This document shows positions 43,228-52,008 of a stretch of 64,000 nt of DNA, one piece after another (within the stretch, counting starts at the first letter, position 1; the number at the start of each line of letters is the position of its first letter). The translations under genes and the position numbers were made by a program. The stretch is from positions 1 through 64,000 of the forward strand of contig JAFLCL010000011.1 in the NCBI GenBank assembly GCA_017303575.1, in the 5' to 3' direction. The notes under the pieces are model-generated. The model saw nothing but the letters and a program-made list of their open reading frames with translations. It did not search any database and was not told where the DNA came from. The stretch comes from Deltaproteobacteria bacterium. Lineage in GTDB: Bacteria; Myxococcota_A; Polyangia; Polyangiales; Sandaracinaceae.

Positions 43228-44472
43228 TCAGGGGGCTTCGAACGGAACCGGCTCGGCGGCTTCGCCGGTGAACGAGAGCGCGCCGATCGAGTCGCTCTCC
43301 GACACGCGCACGTGGATGTGGTTGTCGTGGTTGGGCCAGTGCTGGAGGTGCACGCCGTCGTCGAAGAGCGGCACGAGGTCTTCGTCGAGCTCGCCGACGA
43401 GGCTCGCCTCTTCGGCGCCCGTGACCGTGGCGGGGATGAGCTCGCGATCGAGGAAGCACATCGTCACGCGGCCGCTCGCGAAGATGTCGCCGAACCACGT
43501 CGCGTTCGCGGTGCCGTCGTAGTTCGTGATCGTGCCGGGCACGCACTCGCGGCCGTCGCTCGTGCGCTCGGGCTCGCAGTACGTGCGCCACTCGTTCTGA
43601 CCATCGAGGCCGTGGAGCGAGATGTCCACGTCCTTGCCGCGCTGGTGGCTCGCGTGCCTCGTCGCGCCCACGTCGGTGCCCGGCGTGAGGCCGTCCCACT
43701 GGGAGAAGTCCTCGGGGATGAACGGCGCCATGCCGAGCGCGGCCACGCGCTGACCTGCGTGACGCACGTACATGAGGAGATCGCGGCGGCCGTACTGATA
43801 GCGGAACACCGTGCTCGAGCGTGTGGTGTAGCCATCGACCGCGGGATCGTTGGGCAGCGGCATCTGGAGCAGGTGCGCGCAGTCCTCGAAGCACATCGGC
43901 CCGTCCTCGAAGGGCACGCGCGTGATGGTGAGCGTCGCATCGAGCGAGGGGAGCTCCGTCGTGACGCGCGCCCAGAAGGTGCGTGGTCCCGAGTCGTCGA
44001 ACACAGCGAGCGTGCGCAGACCGGGGCCCGCGTCGGTGAGGCCGAGCGAGACGGCCTCGTCGCCATCCCACCGCAAGACCTCGAGCTCGATCGTGCGCAG
44101 ACCTTCTTCGAACGTGAGGAAGAACGTGACGTGCTCGTCGGGCGCGGCCTCGATGCGCACGAGCGCGGGCGCGCTCGGCGTGACGCGCAGATCGATCTCG
44201 TCGTCGCCCTCGAGCTCACCCGGAAGGCCCGGACGCGGCGCGACTGCGCTCGCGCTCGCGGACGCGTCGCTCAGCGCGGGGGCATCGGTCGCCGACATCG
44301 GCGCATCGAGCGCGCCCGTGGACGCGTCGAACGCCACGGCGTCGGCACTCACGGCATCGGGCACGGGTCCACCGTCGAGCAAGCTGTCGTCGGGCGGACC
44401 GTCGCAGCCCAGGAGGCCGACCGAGGTGGACAGGGCGATCACGCACGCTCGCGAGGTGTGTTTCCAGAGCAC
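43228..44472 (-). CDS. Lipoprotein with M74/M15-like murein endopeptidase domain
   Basis: A 414-residue lipoprotein with lipobox LLGC (Cys 23) and an Asp/Ala-rich linker to about residue 80. The C-terminal half has HASHQRGKDVDISL and NHDNHIHVRV, the HxxGxDxD and HxH zinc motifs of LAS-type peptidoglycan peptidases (MepA family). The middle is a beta domain. It probably trims peptidoglycan from the outer membrane or surface. It converges with the E1-beta gene. Confidence 0.78.
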   Translation of the reverse strand: MLWKHTSRACVIALSTSVGLLGCDGPPDDSLLDGGPVPDAVSADAVAFDASTGALDAPMSATDAPALSDASASASAVAPRPGLPGELEGDDEIDLRVTPSAPALVRIEAAPDEHVTFFLTFEEGLRTIELEVLRWDGDEAVSLGLTDAGPGLRTLAVFDDSGPRTFWARVTTELPSLDATLTITRVPFEDGPMCFEDCAHLLQMPLPNDPAVDGYTTRSSTVFRYQYGRRDLLMYVRHAGQRVAALGMAPFIPEDFSQWDGLTPGTDVGATRHASHQRGKDVDISLHGLDGQNEWRTYCEPERTSDGRECVPGTITNYDGTANATWFGDIFASGRVTMCFLDRELIPATVTGAEEASLVGELDEDLVPLFDDGVHLQHWPNHDNHIHVRVSESDSIGALSFTGEAAEPVPFEAP

Positions 44473-44488
44473 GCGCTAGGGTACCGCG

Positions 44489-44950
44489 ATGTCCGTCCGG
44501 GTACGTCTGGAGCATTGGCCGCTCGTGGTGATCGTCGTCGATGAGTCGCTGGAGCGGCACGAGCTGCCCGAGCTCGAGCGACAGATCGACGCCGTCTACG
44601 CGCGCAAGGAGCGCTTCGCGACGCTCGCCGACGGCTCGAGGGTCGCGCGCATGCCGGACGCCTCGACGCGCAAGCGCCTGGCCGAGTGGCAGAACGAGAC
44701 GCGCGGATCGATCGCTCGCTACAACGTGCTCTCCGCCACCGTGGTCACCTCGTCACTCGTGCGAGGGGCCATGACCGCGATGAACTGGATCTTCCAGCCA
44801 CCCAACCGCCAGATCACCGTCGCCACGTTCGCCGAGGCGCTCGCCGCATGCCTCGACGCGCTGCGCGCCGAGGGCCTGACCCTCCCCGCTGGCCTCGAGC
44901 AGCCATCGCGTCCACTGCCCCAGAAGGCGCGCGACCTCTTCGCCGACTGA
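44489..44950 (+). CDS. Small protein of unknown function
   Basis: A 153-residue protein without signal or membrane segment, beginning with a strand-helix pair (PLVVIVVDESLERHELPELERQI) and then helical. Its length and layout resemble the 23961-24452 product. It is divergent from the M74-like lipoprotein gene (16 bases) and 7 bases before the esterase gene, so probably cotranscribed with it. Function unknown; STAS-like fold is a guess. Confidence 0.55.
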   Translation: MSVRVRLEHWPLVVIVVDESLERHELPELERQIDAVYARKERFATLADGSRVARMPDASTRKRLAEWQNETRGSIARYNVLSATVVTSSLVRGAMTAMNWIFQPPNRQITVATFAEALAACLDALRAEGLTLPAGLEQPSRPLPQKARDLFAD

Positions 44951-44957
44951 TCGCGCG

Positions 44958-45671
44958 ATGCGCGCGTCCCCGCCGATCACGATCACGCCGAGCTACCGCG
45001 GGCATCCGCGCCGGGTGCGCCTCGTCGTGCCGCCGCACGATCGCGCGCGCGACGAGCCGAGCCCGCCGGTGCTCGTGCTCTTCGACGGACAGAACGTGCT
45101 CGGCGATCACGGCAGCTTCGCGGGCGGATGGCACGCGCACACGGCGGTCGCGAAGCTCCCCAAGACGATCCGTCGGCCCGTGATCGTCGCGATCGACTCC
45201 GGGCCGGGGCGCATGGCCGAGCTCTGGCCCGAGATCGACCACTTCCTCCGCTTCGTGATGCACGACGTGCTGCCGCTCGCGGAGCACACGCTGTCCTTGC
45301 GCTTCGATCCGAGCGCGCACGGCATCGGCGGCGCGTCGATGGGTGGTCTCGCGAGCCTCGCCGCAGCGGCGCGTCATCCCCGCGTGTTCCGCAAGGTCAT
45401 CGCGATGTCGCCCTCGGTGTGGACGGTGCCGCGCGAGATCAGCCGCGAGCTCCACCGCGCGATCGTTCCGCGCGACGCGCGCCTCTACGTGGACGTCGGT
45501 CTCCGTGAGAGCGAGCGCATGGTGAGGCGCGCGACCGAGACCGCGGCGTTGCTCGCGCGCGACCTCCCCAAGGAGTGCGTGATGTGGAGGCCTGACGCGC
45601 GCGGCAAGCACCGCGAGCTCGACTGGCGGAGGCGCCTGCCGAAGGCGCTGCGCTTCGCCTACCGCCGCTGA
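44958..45671 (+). CDS. Alpha/beta-hydrolase of the esterase D-like (putative esterase) family
   Basis: A 237-residue protein with LVLFDGQNVLGDHGSFAG at the first core strand and nucleophile elbow GIGGASMGGLASL; the His is probably in the C-terminal GKHRELDW segment. The family includes Fes-like and siderophore/polyester esterases. It is probably cytosolic, since no signal is visible. Its 3' end overlaps the convergent amidase gene by 13 bases. Confidence 0.8.
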   Translation: MRASPPITITPSYRGHPRRVRLVVPPHDRARDEPSPPVLVLFDGQNVLGDHGSFAGGWHAHTAVAKLPKTIRRPVIVAIDSGPGRMAELWPEIDHFLRFVMHDVLPLAEHTLSLRFDPSAHGIGGASMGGLASLAAAARHPRVFRKVIAMSPSVWTVPREISRELHRAIVPRDARLYVDVGLRESERMVRRATETAALLARDLPKECVMWRPDARGKHRELDWRRRLPKALRFAYRR

Positions 45672-46297
45672 CGTCGACGCCGTATGCGAGCCGGTGGAGG
45701 CGCTGTGGGCTCGGCGGCGAGGCGGTGCACGATCGCGTCGAGCGAGTTTCCTGGGCACTCCGTGTGCGCGCCCGCGACGCCGCCGTGACCGAGCACGCGC
45801 GAAGGCGCGATGTGGAAGCGGCGTCGCAGCGCGCCCACCAGCTGCGTGAGCGAGGCGACCTGCCTCTCGGTGGGCGCCGTCTCTTCGAAGTTGCCGATGA
45901 GCACGATGCCGATGGCGACATCGTCCCAGAGCGCGTGCGTGTCCGCGTCGCGCAGCGACGAGGCGACGTGCGCCCCCGGCTGCTGTCGCGTCCAGCGAGG
46001 GCCCGCTTCGATCACGCCGTCGCCGAGGCCGCGGCCGTTGCCGATCACGAAGTGGTACGCGAGGCCGCGCGGGAAGCCGCGGACGCGGCGATGGAAGTCG
46101 TCGATCGAGGCCACGCTCCCCGACCGCGACGCTGAGTGATGGACGACGATCGCGCTCCACGCGCGTGCGCTCACGCCGGGCGCGCGGAGGACCGTCGCGA
46201 GGGAGGTCGGTCCCTCCGGTGTTCGATCTTGGGCTTGCGCGCCGTCCAGGGTGAACGCGAGGACGGCGATGGCTGCGAGCGTCGAGAGGGTCCGCAT
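45659..46297 (-). CDS. N-acetylmuramoyl-L-alanine amidase / PGRP-type domain
   Basis: A 212-residue secreted protein with a Sec signal peptide (about 1-22, ending GAQAQD region) and an amidase_2/PGRP domain. Zinc ligands are seen in VVHHSASRSG, LGHGGVAGAHTECPGN; the tail is Arg-rich. It cleaves the amide between the glycan strand and the peptide stem of peptidoglycan. ATG 46297 is used as it starts the signal peptide. It converges on the esterase gene. Confidence 0.85.
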   Translation of the reverse strand: MRTLSTLAAIAVLAFTLDGAQAQDRTPEGPTSLATVLRAPGVSARAWSAIVVHHSASRSGSVASIDDFHRRVRGFPRGLAYHFVIGNGRGLGDGVIEAGPRWTRQQPGAHVASSLRDADTHALWDDVAIGIVLIGNFEETAPTERQVASLTQLVGALRRRFHIAPSRVLGHGGVAGAHTECPGNSLDAIVHRLAAEPTAPPPARIRRRRQRR

Positions 46298-46404
46298 GGC
46301 GGCACGGTAGGAGAGATCGACCGGGCGCATCGACTTCTCGGCCCACTGCCTTCTCGATCCTGGTCTCTTGTCGGAGGAGGGCCCGAGGACATAGAACCTT
46401 CGCC

Positions 46405-47502
46405 ATGACGCGCGTCCACAACTTCAACGCAGGTCCCGCCGCTCTGCCCCTCGAGGCCATCGAGCGCGCGCAGAAGGAGCTCGTCGAGATCGACGGCACG
46501 GGCATGTCGATCCTCGAGCACAGCCACCGCGAGGCCACCTACGAGAAGGTGCACCGCGAGGCGATCACGCTCTTGCGCGAGTACCTCTCGATCCCCGACA
46601 CGCACGACGTGATCTTCATGCAGGGCGGCGCGCGCATGCAGTTCGCGTTCGTCCCGCTGAACCTCCTCCACGCGGGCAAGAGCGCCGACTACCTCGTCAC
46701 CGGCACCTGGGCGAAGCAGGCGCACGAAGAGGCCACGCTCGTGGCGGCGAGCTACGGCGCCAAGGCGCGCAAGGTGATCTCCACCGAGGTCGACAAGAAG
46801 TTCACGCGTGTGCCCGAGCCCAGCGAGTACACGCTCGACGCCGACGCCGCGTACGTGCACCTCACGAGCAACAACACGCTCTTCGGCTCGCAGTGGGCGA
46901 GCTACCCCGACACGGGCAGCGTGCCGCTGGTCTGCGACACCACGAGCGATCTCGGCTCACGCGCGATGGACTGGAGCAAGGTCGCCCTCGCGTACGCGGG
47001 CGCGCAGAAGAACCTCGGGCCCGCGGGCGTGACGATCGTGATCGCGCGCAAGGACCTCGTCGCCAACGGTCGCACCGACATCCCCGGCATCTTTCGCTAC
47101 AAGGCGTATGCGGAGAGCGAGTCGCTCCTCAACACGCCGCCGGTGTTCGCGATCTACATGTTGCGTAACACCGTACGCGCGCTGCTCGACTGGGGCGGCC
47201 TCTCCGTCGTGAGCAAGGAGTGCGACGACAAGGCCGCGCTCCTCTACGGCGTGATCGACGCCAAGCCCGACTTCTGGCGGGCCCCCGTCGAGAAGAACAG
47301 CCGCTCGAAGATGAACGTCGTGTTCCGTCTGCCCACGGAGGAGCTCGAGAAGAAGTTCCTCTCGGAGGCGACCAAGGCCGGCCTGGTGGGCCTCAAGGGA
47401 CATCGCTCCGTCGGGGGCGTGCGCGCGTCGATCTACACGGCCGTGCGCAGGTCCTCGGTCGAGGCGCTCGCGAAGCTCATGGAGGGCTTCGCAGGATCGT
47501 GA
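46405..47502 (+). CDS. serC: Phosphoserine aminotransferase
   Basis: A 365-residue PLP enzyme that makes O-phospho-L-serine from 3-phosphohydroxypyruvate and glutamate. The PLP Lys is residue 202 in GAQKNLGPAG; FNAGPAALP at the start, HREATYEKVHREA and FMQGGARMQFAFVPLNLL are family words. Length is normal. No serA or serB is next to it. Its end overlaps the convergent YkgJ-family gene by 26 bases. Confidence 0.95.
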   Translation: MTRVHNFNAGPAALPLEAIERAQKELVEIDGTGMSILEHSHREATYEKVHREAITLLREYLSIPDTHDVIFMQGGARMQFAFVPLNLLHAGKSADYLVTGTWAKQAHEEATLVAASYGAKARKVISTEVDKKFTRVPEPSEYTLDADAAYVHLTSNNTLFGSQWASYPDTGSVPLVCDTTSDLGSRAMDWSKVALAYAGAQKNLGPAGVTIVIARKDLVANGRTDIPGIFRYKAYAESESLLNTPPVFAIYMLRNTVRALLDWGGLSVVSKECDDKAALLYGVIDAKPDFWRAPVEKNSRSKMNVVFRLPTEELEKKFLSEATKAGLVGLKGHRSVGGVRASIYTAVRRSSVEALAKLMEGFAGS

Positions 47503-48058
47503 GCCGGCGGCGGGGGCCTCGGCGCTCGAACGGTGCGACGAGATCACCCGCGAGGTCCTCTCGTCGCTGCGCGACGGAGATGCCTCCGATCGCACCGATC
47601 CAGTAGTAGATCGGATCGCCGAAGCGGATGATCTCGATGCCTTCGATGTGCCCGTCGGAGCGTGAAGCGTGCGCGAGGAGGCGCGCGACGACGGCCTGCG
47701 CACCCTCGGAGTCGATGCTTCCTTCGACCGACTCCCACGCGTCGAAACAGCGGCGCGACACCTCCCCGGAGACGTCGTACTTCGAGGGATTCAGCGTGAA
47801 GTAGACGCCGATCCGATCGGGACGCTCGTCCTCGCCGAGGAGCTCGGGATGCGTGAGCCACAGGCACTCGTAGCGACGACACGACTCGGGGCGCGCCTCG
47901 TAGATGCGGCAGCCCATTCCTCTCGCATGCACTGCACCGAGGTGGGCGCAGGTCTCGAACTGTGCCTTGCCGAGCTCCGCGATCACGGGCCCGCTGCAGC
48001 AGCCGTGGCACTCACCGCACGAGCGCGGCGAGACAGAATCGTCGATGGCGCGCGTCAC
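47477..48058 (-). CDS. YkgJ-family cysteine-cluster protein
   Basis: A 193-residue protein with a CxxCxxCC cluster (Cys 14, 17, 20, 21; RSCGECHGCC) and later Cys residues (ARGMGCRIYEARPESCRRY), the zinc/iron-binding cluster of the YkgJ/UPF0153 family. The GTG start at 48058 directly follows the stop of the outer-membrane protein gene with no gap. Its role is unknown in general. Confidence 0.82.
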   Translation of the reverse strand: MTRAIDDSVSPRSCGECHGCCSGPVIAELGKAQFETCAHLGAVHARGMGCRIYEARPESCRRYECLWLTHPELLGEDERPDRIGVYFTLNPSKYDVSGEVSRRCFDAWESVEGSIDSEGAQAVVARLLAHASRSDGHIEGIEIIRFGDPIYYWIGAIGGISVAQRREDLAGDLVAPFERRGPRRRLTILRSPP

Positions 48059-49288
48059 TCAGAAGACGGCGCCGGCGCCGGCGTGGAGGCCCCAGCCCAC
48101 GAAGTCGCTGCCCACGCCGTACGGACCTCCGAGGCCGAGGGTCGCGCGCACGAGCACGCTCACCGGCGCGAGCTCGAGGCGGGCCCAACCCTCGACGGAC
48201 GGCTGCGCAGCGCTCGACGGCGTGCCCACCGCGAGCGCTGCCACCTGCGCGCGCGCCCCGAGGCGCAGGAACGACGCGACCCCTGCGCCGATCTCGGCGC
48301 CGAGCACGAGGTCGCCGAGCACCTCTTGCCCCATACCGCCCAGCACGCGCACGCCGACAGCACCCGCGCCATCGAGCGCGAGCACAGCGTCGTCCGAGAG
48401 CGCGATCGCGAGCGTGAGAGGCACGTACACAGCGACCCGCTCGGGTCGGTAGCGCCACGCACGGTAGGCGCCGTTCTGCGCGAGGTAGGCCTCGTGCGTG
48501 AGGCTCGACGCGTCGAAGTCCGCTTGGGACGCCGCGTCGAACGGAAGGCGCGTGGTCGCCGCCACGGGCACCGCGACGCCGACGCCGAAGCCGAAGCGCA
48601 CGTCGCGACCGACGAGCGGCAGCCACTCGAACCGGAGGTCTGCGTTGCGACCTTCGACGCGACCTGTGCGCGCATCGAAGGGCTCGACCGTCGCCCCGTT
48701 GTACGCGCCGCGCACGTGCGCATCCGCGAACGCGACGCCCCAGTCGAGGGTCGCCCGCGCGTCCGGCGCGATCGCGAGTCGGAGGCCGACGTCGATCGTG
48801 CCCATGGTGATCGCGTCGTTGCGAACATCCCCTGCGAACACGCCGAACGAGACCCAGGCTGCGTCGTCGAGCCCCGAGTCGTCGAGGCCGAGGCGGAGAT
48901 CGTCGAGCCAACGCAGGCGCCGTGCGGGCTCGACGTCGACTGGCGTCGAGTCTTCGGCGGCCTCCTCGACGGTGGCGAGCGGCGGGACGCTCTCCGCGTC
49001 CGTGTCGACTGGGTCCAGGGGACGCGCCTCGTCGGACGTGACCGCGCCTGCCTCCGTGGCTGCGCCCGCCTCCGTCAGCGTGTCCGATTCCGCGGCGACG
49101 ATGGGCTCGTCCGGAGGCGTCTCCGCGGCGAGGGCCGCAGCCGCTTCTGAAGGCGAGGCCTGCTCCGTGTCGACGGTCTGCGCGTCCTCGGGCTCGGCCT
49201 CGATCATGCGCGCCTGCGCCCGCGCGGCGAACGACACCGAGCCCACGCCCAGGGAGAGGGCGATCAGCGCGCGAGCGGCCCGACGCAT
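48059..49288 (-). CDS. Predicted outer-membrane protein
   Basis: A 409-residue protein with a Sec signal peptide (ending near ARAQA), an acidic Ala/Glu/Thr/Pro-rich linker to about residue 125 and a beta-strand-rich C-terminal part ending GWGLHAGAGAVF, the aromatic end of barrel proteins. It abuts both neighbours (SCP2-like and YkgJ-like genes) with no spacer, so the three are one transcription and translation unit. No family recognised. Confidence 0.65.
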   Translation of the reverse strand: MRRAARALIALSLGVGSVSFAARAQARMIEAEPEDAQTVDTEQASPSEAAAALAAETPPDEPIVAAESDTLTEAGAATEAGAVTSDEARPLDPVDTDAESVPPLATVEEAAEDSTPVDVEPARRLRWLDDLRLGLDDSGLDDAAWVSFGVFAGDVRNDAITMGTIDVGLRLAIAPDARATLDWGVAFADAHVRGAYNGATVEPFDARTGRVEGRNADLRFEWLPLVGRDVRFGFGVGVAVPVAATTRLPFDAASQADFDASSLTHEAYLAQNGAYRAWRYRPERVAVYVPLTLAIALSDDAVLALDGAGAVGVRVLGGMGQEVLGDLVLGAEIGAGVASFLRLGARAQVAALAVGTPSSAAQPSVEGWARLELAPVSVLVRATLGLGGPYGVGSDFVGWGLHAGAGAVF

Positions 49289-49921
49289 CTACTTCTTCTT
49301 CGGCGGCGCGAAGAGCGTCATGCCGAGCGCCATCGCGCGCGAGGCATCGCCCGTGAGCTTGAGGCGACCGATGACCTGCTGAGGCGTGAGATCCCCTTCG
49401 CGCATGTCCTCGAGGTCGTCGTAGCCGATCGCTGCCGTGAACTGCGGCTTGGCGGGCGGCTCGGCGACGCCGATGCCGCAGCGGACCGTCACGTCGTCCA
49501 TGCCGTCGGGCAGGTCCGTCACGATCACGTGGAACTCGATCTTCTGGTTCGTGAGGATCTTCTCGGCGCGCTTGCTCGCCACGCGCGAGAGGCCCATCGC
49601 GGCCTTGGGATCATCGAGGCGTCCGCTCTCGGCGAGCAGATCGAGCGCCCCCTTGGCGGCCTCCGCGGAGAACGCGAACACGCCGCGCACGGCGAGCTCG
49701 GGCTTGGCCTCCGTGACCGTCATCGTGCCGTTCTGCACGGCCACCCAGCGCTCACCGCCACCGTCACCCTCGATGATCACACGCACGACGCCGACGGCCT
49801 GGCGCACGTCCTCGAGCTCGTCCTTCGCGTTCGGCGCGCTCGAGGACTCGAGCGAGGCGAGGCCCTTGGCGAACTGCGCGGGGAGATCGTTGTCGAGAAA
49901 GGCGAGCGGTTCCTTGTGCAT
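49289..49921 (-). CDS. SCP2-domain-like protein
   Basis: A 210-residue cytosolic protein of the sterol carrier protein 2 fold: a helix-rich start, VRVIIEGDGGGERWVAVQNGTMTV, then a helical and beta end with a conserved hydrophobic core (LTPQQVIGRLKLTGDASRA). Such domains bind lipids or fatty-acyl CoA. First gene of the three-gene group with the outer-membrane and YkgJ-like genes, so it may supply or sense lipid for it. Confidence 0.65.
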   Translation of the reverse strand: MHKEPLAFLDNDLPAQFAKGLASLESSSAPNAKDELEDVRQAVGVVRVIIEGDGGGERWVAVQNGTMTVTEAKPELAVRGVFAFSAEAAKGALDLLAESGRLDDPKAAMGLSRVASKRAEKILTNQKIEFHVIVTDLPDGMDDVTVRCGIGVAEPPAKPQFTAAIGYDDLEDMREGDLTPQQVIGRLKLTGDASRAMALGMTLFAPPKKK

Positions 49922-50023
49922 GCGCGTCCTGCTTCTCCGCGAGCGGGAGGGGCCCGCGGGGCGCGCAGTATAGCCGTCTCGCGGGGCCCGCCATGGACGA
50001 TGCGCACGCTCGCCGGCGCCGCG

Positions 50024-51433
50024 TCAGCGAGGCGTCGGCGCGAGCTCGCGGGCGGTCGCTTCGGTCGCCGCCATCACGCGGAGCACGTTCTCGCCCGCGA
50101 TCGCGCGCACCTCGAGGTGCCTCCGCTCGAGCTCGCGGAAGAGGGCGGGCAGATCGCTCACGTCGTCCATCCCGCGCGGCAGCTCGCCGACACCGTCGAA
50201 GTCCGATCCGAGGCAGGGCACCTCGGGACCCGCGACCGCTGCGACGTGCGCGAAGTGCTCGCCCAGCGTGCGCAGCGTGGGCGGATGGAGCTCGGGCGCC
50301 AGGCGTCGCGCGAGCGCGTTGCGCGCGGCCGACGTCGTCCACGAACGACCGCGGGGCAGCGCGTCGAACTCGGCGCGGTGCTCACGCTCGACGGCGCGTC
50401 GCGCCGTGCCGTACGCGGGATCGAGGAACTGCGCGTAGTAGTTGATGCACACGGCGCCGTGCGTCTCACCGATGCGGCGCAGGATCGGATCGGGGATGTT
50501 CCTCGGGTGATCGCCGATCGCGCGCGCCCCCGAGTGCGACGCGAACACGGGCGCGCGCGAGGCCTCGATCGCGTCGAGCGCCGTGCGATCGGAGACGTGG
50601 CTCACGTCGACCATCACGCCGAGCTCGTTCATGCGCGCGACGAGCAGGCGGCCCGCATCGGTGAGGCCGCGGCTCGGGTGCGCGCCGCTCGAGGCGTGCG
50701 CGAACACGTTGTCGTTCGTCCACGTGATCGTGACGTAGCGGACCCCATCGCGCGCGAGCTCACCGAGCCGATCGAGCATCACGCTGGGCTCGGTCTCGCC
50801 CAGGCCGTGCGCCCCCTCGAGGCCCATCAGGAACGCGACGCGGTGCGATCGCGCAGCGGCACGCACCTCTTCGGCCGTCGTCGCGAGCACCACGTCGTCC
50901 GGATGTGCAGCGACGAACGCGCGCACCGAAGCGACCAGCGCGCGCGAACGATCCCAGCCCGCCTCTCCTGCGAAGCGACGCGGATCGACCCAGATGCTCA
51001 TGAAGACCGCGGTCAGACCGCCCTCGCGCATGCGCGGCAGATCGAGGTGACCGTCGGAGAGGCGCGTCGAGAGATCGGCGTGCTCGTCGAGCAGGCGCTG
51101 CGTGGTGTCCGAGTGAGTGTCGATCGCGACGAGCGGCGCTGGCTCGGTGTCCTCGATCGTCTCTGCCTCCACCACGGGCTCGGCAGCGACGACAGGCTCT
51201 GCCCCGACGACGGGATCGGCGACGACGACAGGCGCCGTCTCGACGCCAGGCGCTGTCTCGAGGGTCGGCTCCGGCTCTTCGACGCGCTCCGCCGCGGGAT
51301 CGGTGACGACGACGGGATCGACCTCCTCGCTCGAGCTCTCGCTCGACTGCGTCGATCCACACGCCCCGATCCCCCCGCACACCCCGGCAGACAGGGCGAC
51401 GATCACGAGCGCGATCGCTCGCGCGTCGATCAC
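50024..51433 (-). CDS. Membrane dipeptidase (M19 family) lipoprotein
   Basis: A 469-residue protein with a lipoprotein-type signal (IGAC, Cys 25), a Val/Glu/Pro linker to about residue 100, then a renal-dipeptidase-type domain. Zinc ligands fit: DTHSDT, GLEGAH, MVDVSHVSD and ASHSGARAIGDHPRNI. It cleaves dipeptides outside the cytoplasm, perhaps peptidoglycan-derived. The start overlaps the sspB stop by 4 bases (ATGA). Confidence 0.88.
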   Translation of the reverse strand: MIDARAIALVIVALSAGVCGGIGACGSTQSSESSSEEVDPVVVTDPAAERVEEPEPTLETAPGVETAPVVVADPVVGAEPVVAAEPVVEAETIEDTEPAPLVAIDTHSDTTQRLLDEHADLSTRLSDGHLDLPRMREGGLTAVFMSIWVDPRRFAGEAGWDRSRALVASVRAFVAAHPDDVVLATTAEEVRAAARSHRVAFLMGLEGAHGLGETEPSVMLDRLGELARDGVRYVTITWTNDNVFAHASSGAHPSRGLTDAGRLLVARMNELGVMVDVSHVSDRTALDAIEASRAPVFASHSGARAIGDHPRNIPDPILRRIGETHGAVCINYYAQFLDPAYGTARRAVEREHRAEFDALPRGRSWTTSAARNALARRLAPELHPPTLRTLGEHFAHVAAVAGPEVPCLGSDFDGVGELPRGMDDVSDLPALFRELERRHLEVRAIAGENVLRVMAATEATARELAPTPR

Positions 51434-52008
51434 CGCCCGCCGTCGATCACGCGGAAGCGCGCGCGTCGCTCCTTGGCCGCCTCGTCCGAGCCCGGTATCG
51501 GCGCAGGGGCCTCGGCCACGGGCGCGCTCACGGCGGGCATCGGCTTGGGTGTTCCTTCACTGCCGGCTGCCCGCTCGCTGGCGGCAGGTTTGCCGACCAG
51601 GCCGAGCGGACGCACCGACGGCACAGCGCTCAGGCGCGGCTTCTTCTGTCGATCGACCCACACGAGCTCGGCGTCGAGCTCGGGCGGCGGCAGGTGCGCC
51701 TCGATCACGATGCCGCGTCCGGTCGCGCGATCGATCACGGCGTACACAGCGCGCCAGCCGAAGCGGCAGCGCGACACCACGCCCTGGAACGCGAGGTCCA
51801 CCGACACACCGTCGGCGTCGTACGCGAGGTCGAGCGGGTAGCTCGGGTCGAGATCGATCACGAGCCGCGCGCCCCACGTGCGACGGACCGACTCCGGCAC
51901 CTCGACGTCGTTGCGGCGCGCATCGATCTGGAGGCGCGGCGTGTGGCCGGCGCCGTAGACGTCCTCGACCGCGGCCTGGATCGGATGATGGATTCCCTTG
52001 CGCATCAC
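51430..52008 (-). CDS. sspB: SspB-like ClpXP adaptor
   Basis: A 192-residue protein: an adaptor-type start (PIQAAVEDVYGAGHTPRLQID), then beta strands up to EAHLPPPEL, the SspB fold, then a disordered Pro/Ala/Glu tail with a positively charged end (RRARFRVIDGGR) that may be the ClpX-binding hook. SspB hands tagged proteins to ClpXP. It overlaps the ArsA-like gene upstream and the dipeptidase gene downstream by 4 bases each. Confidence 0.75.
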   Translation of the reverse strand: MMRKGIHHPIQAAVEDVYGAGHTPRLQIDARRNDVEVPESVRRTWGARLVIDLDPSYPLDLAYDADGVSVDLAFQGVVSRCRFGWRAVYAVIDRATGRGIVIEAHLPPPELDAELVWVDRQKKPRLSAVPSVRPLGLVGKPAASERAAGSEGTPKPMPAVSAPVAEAPAPIPGSDEAAKERRARFRVIDGGR

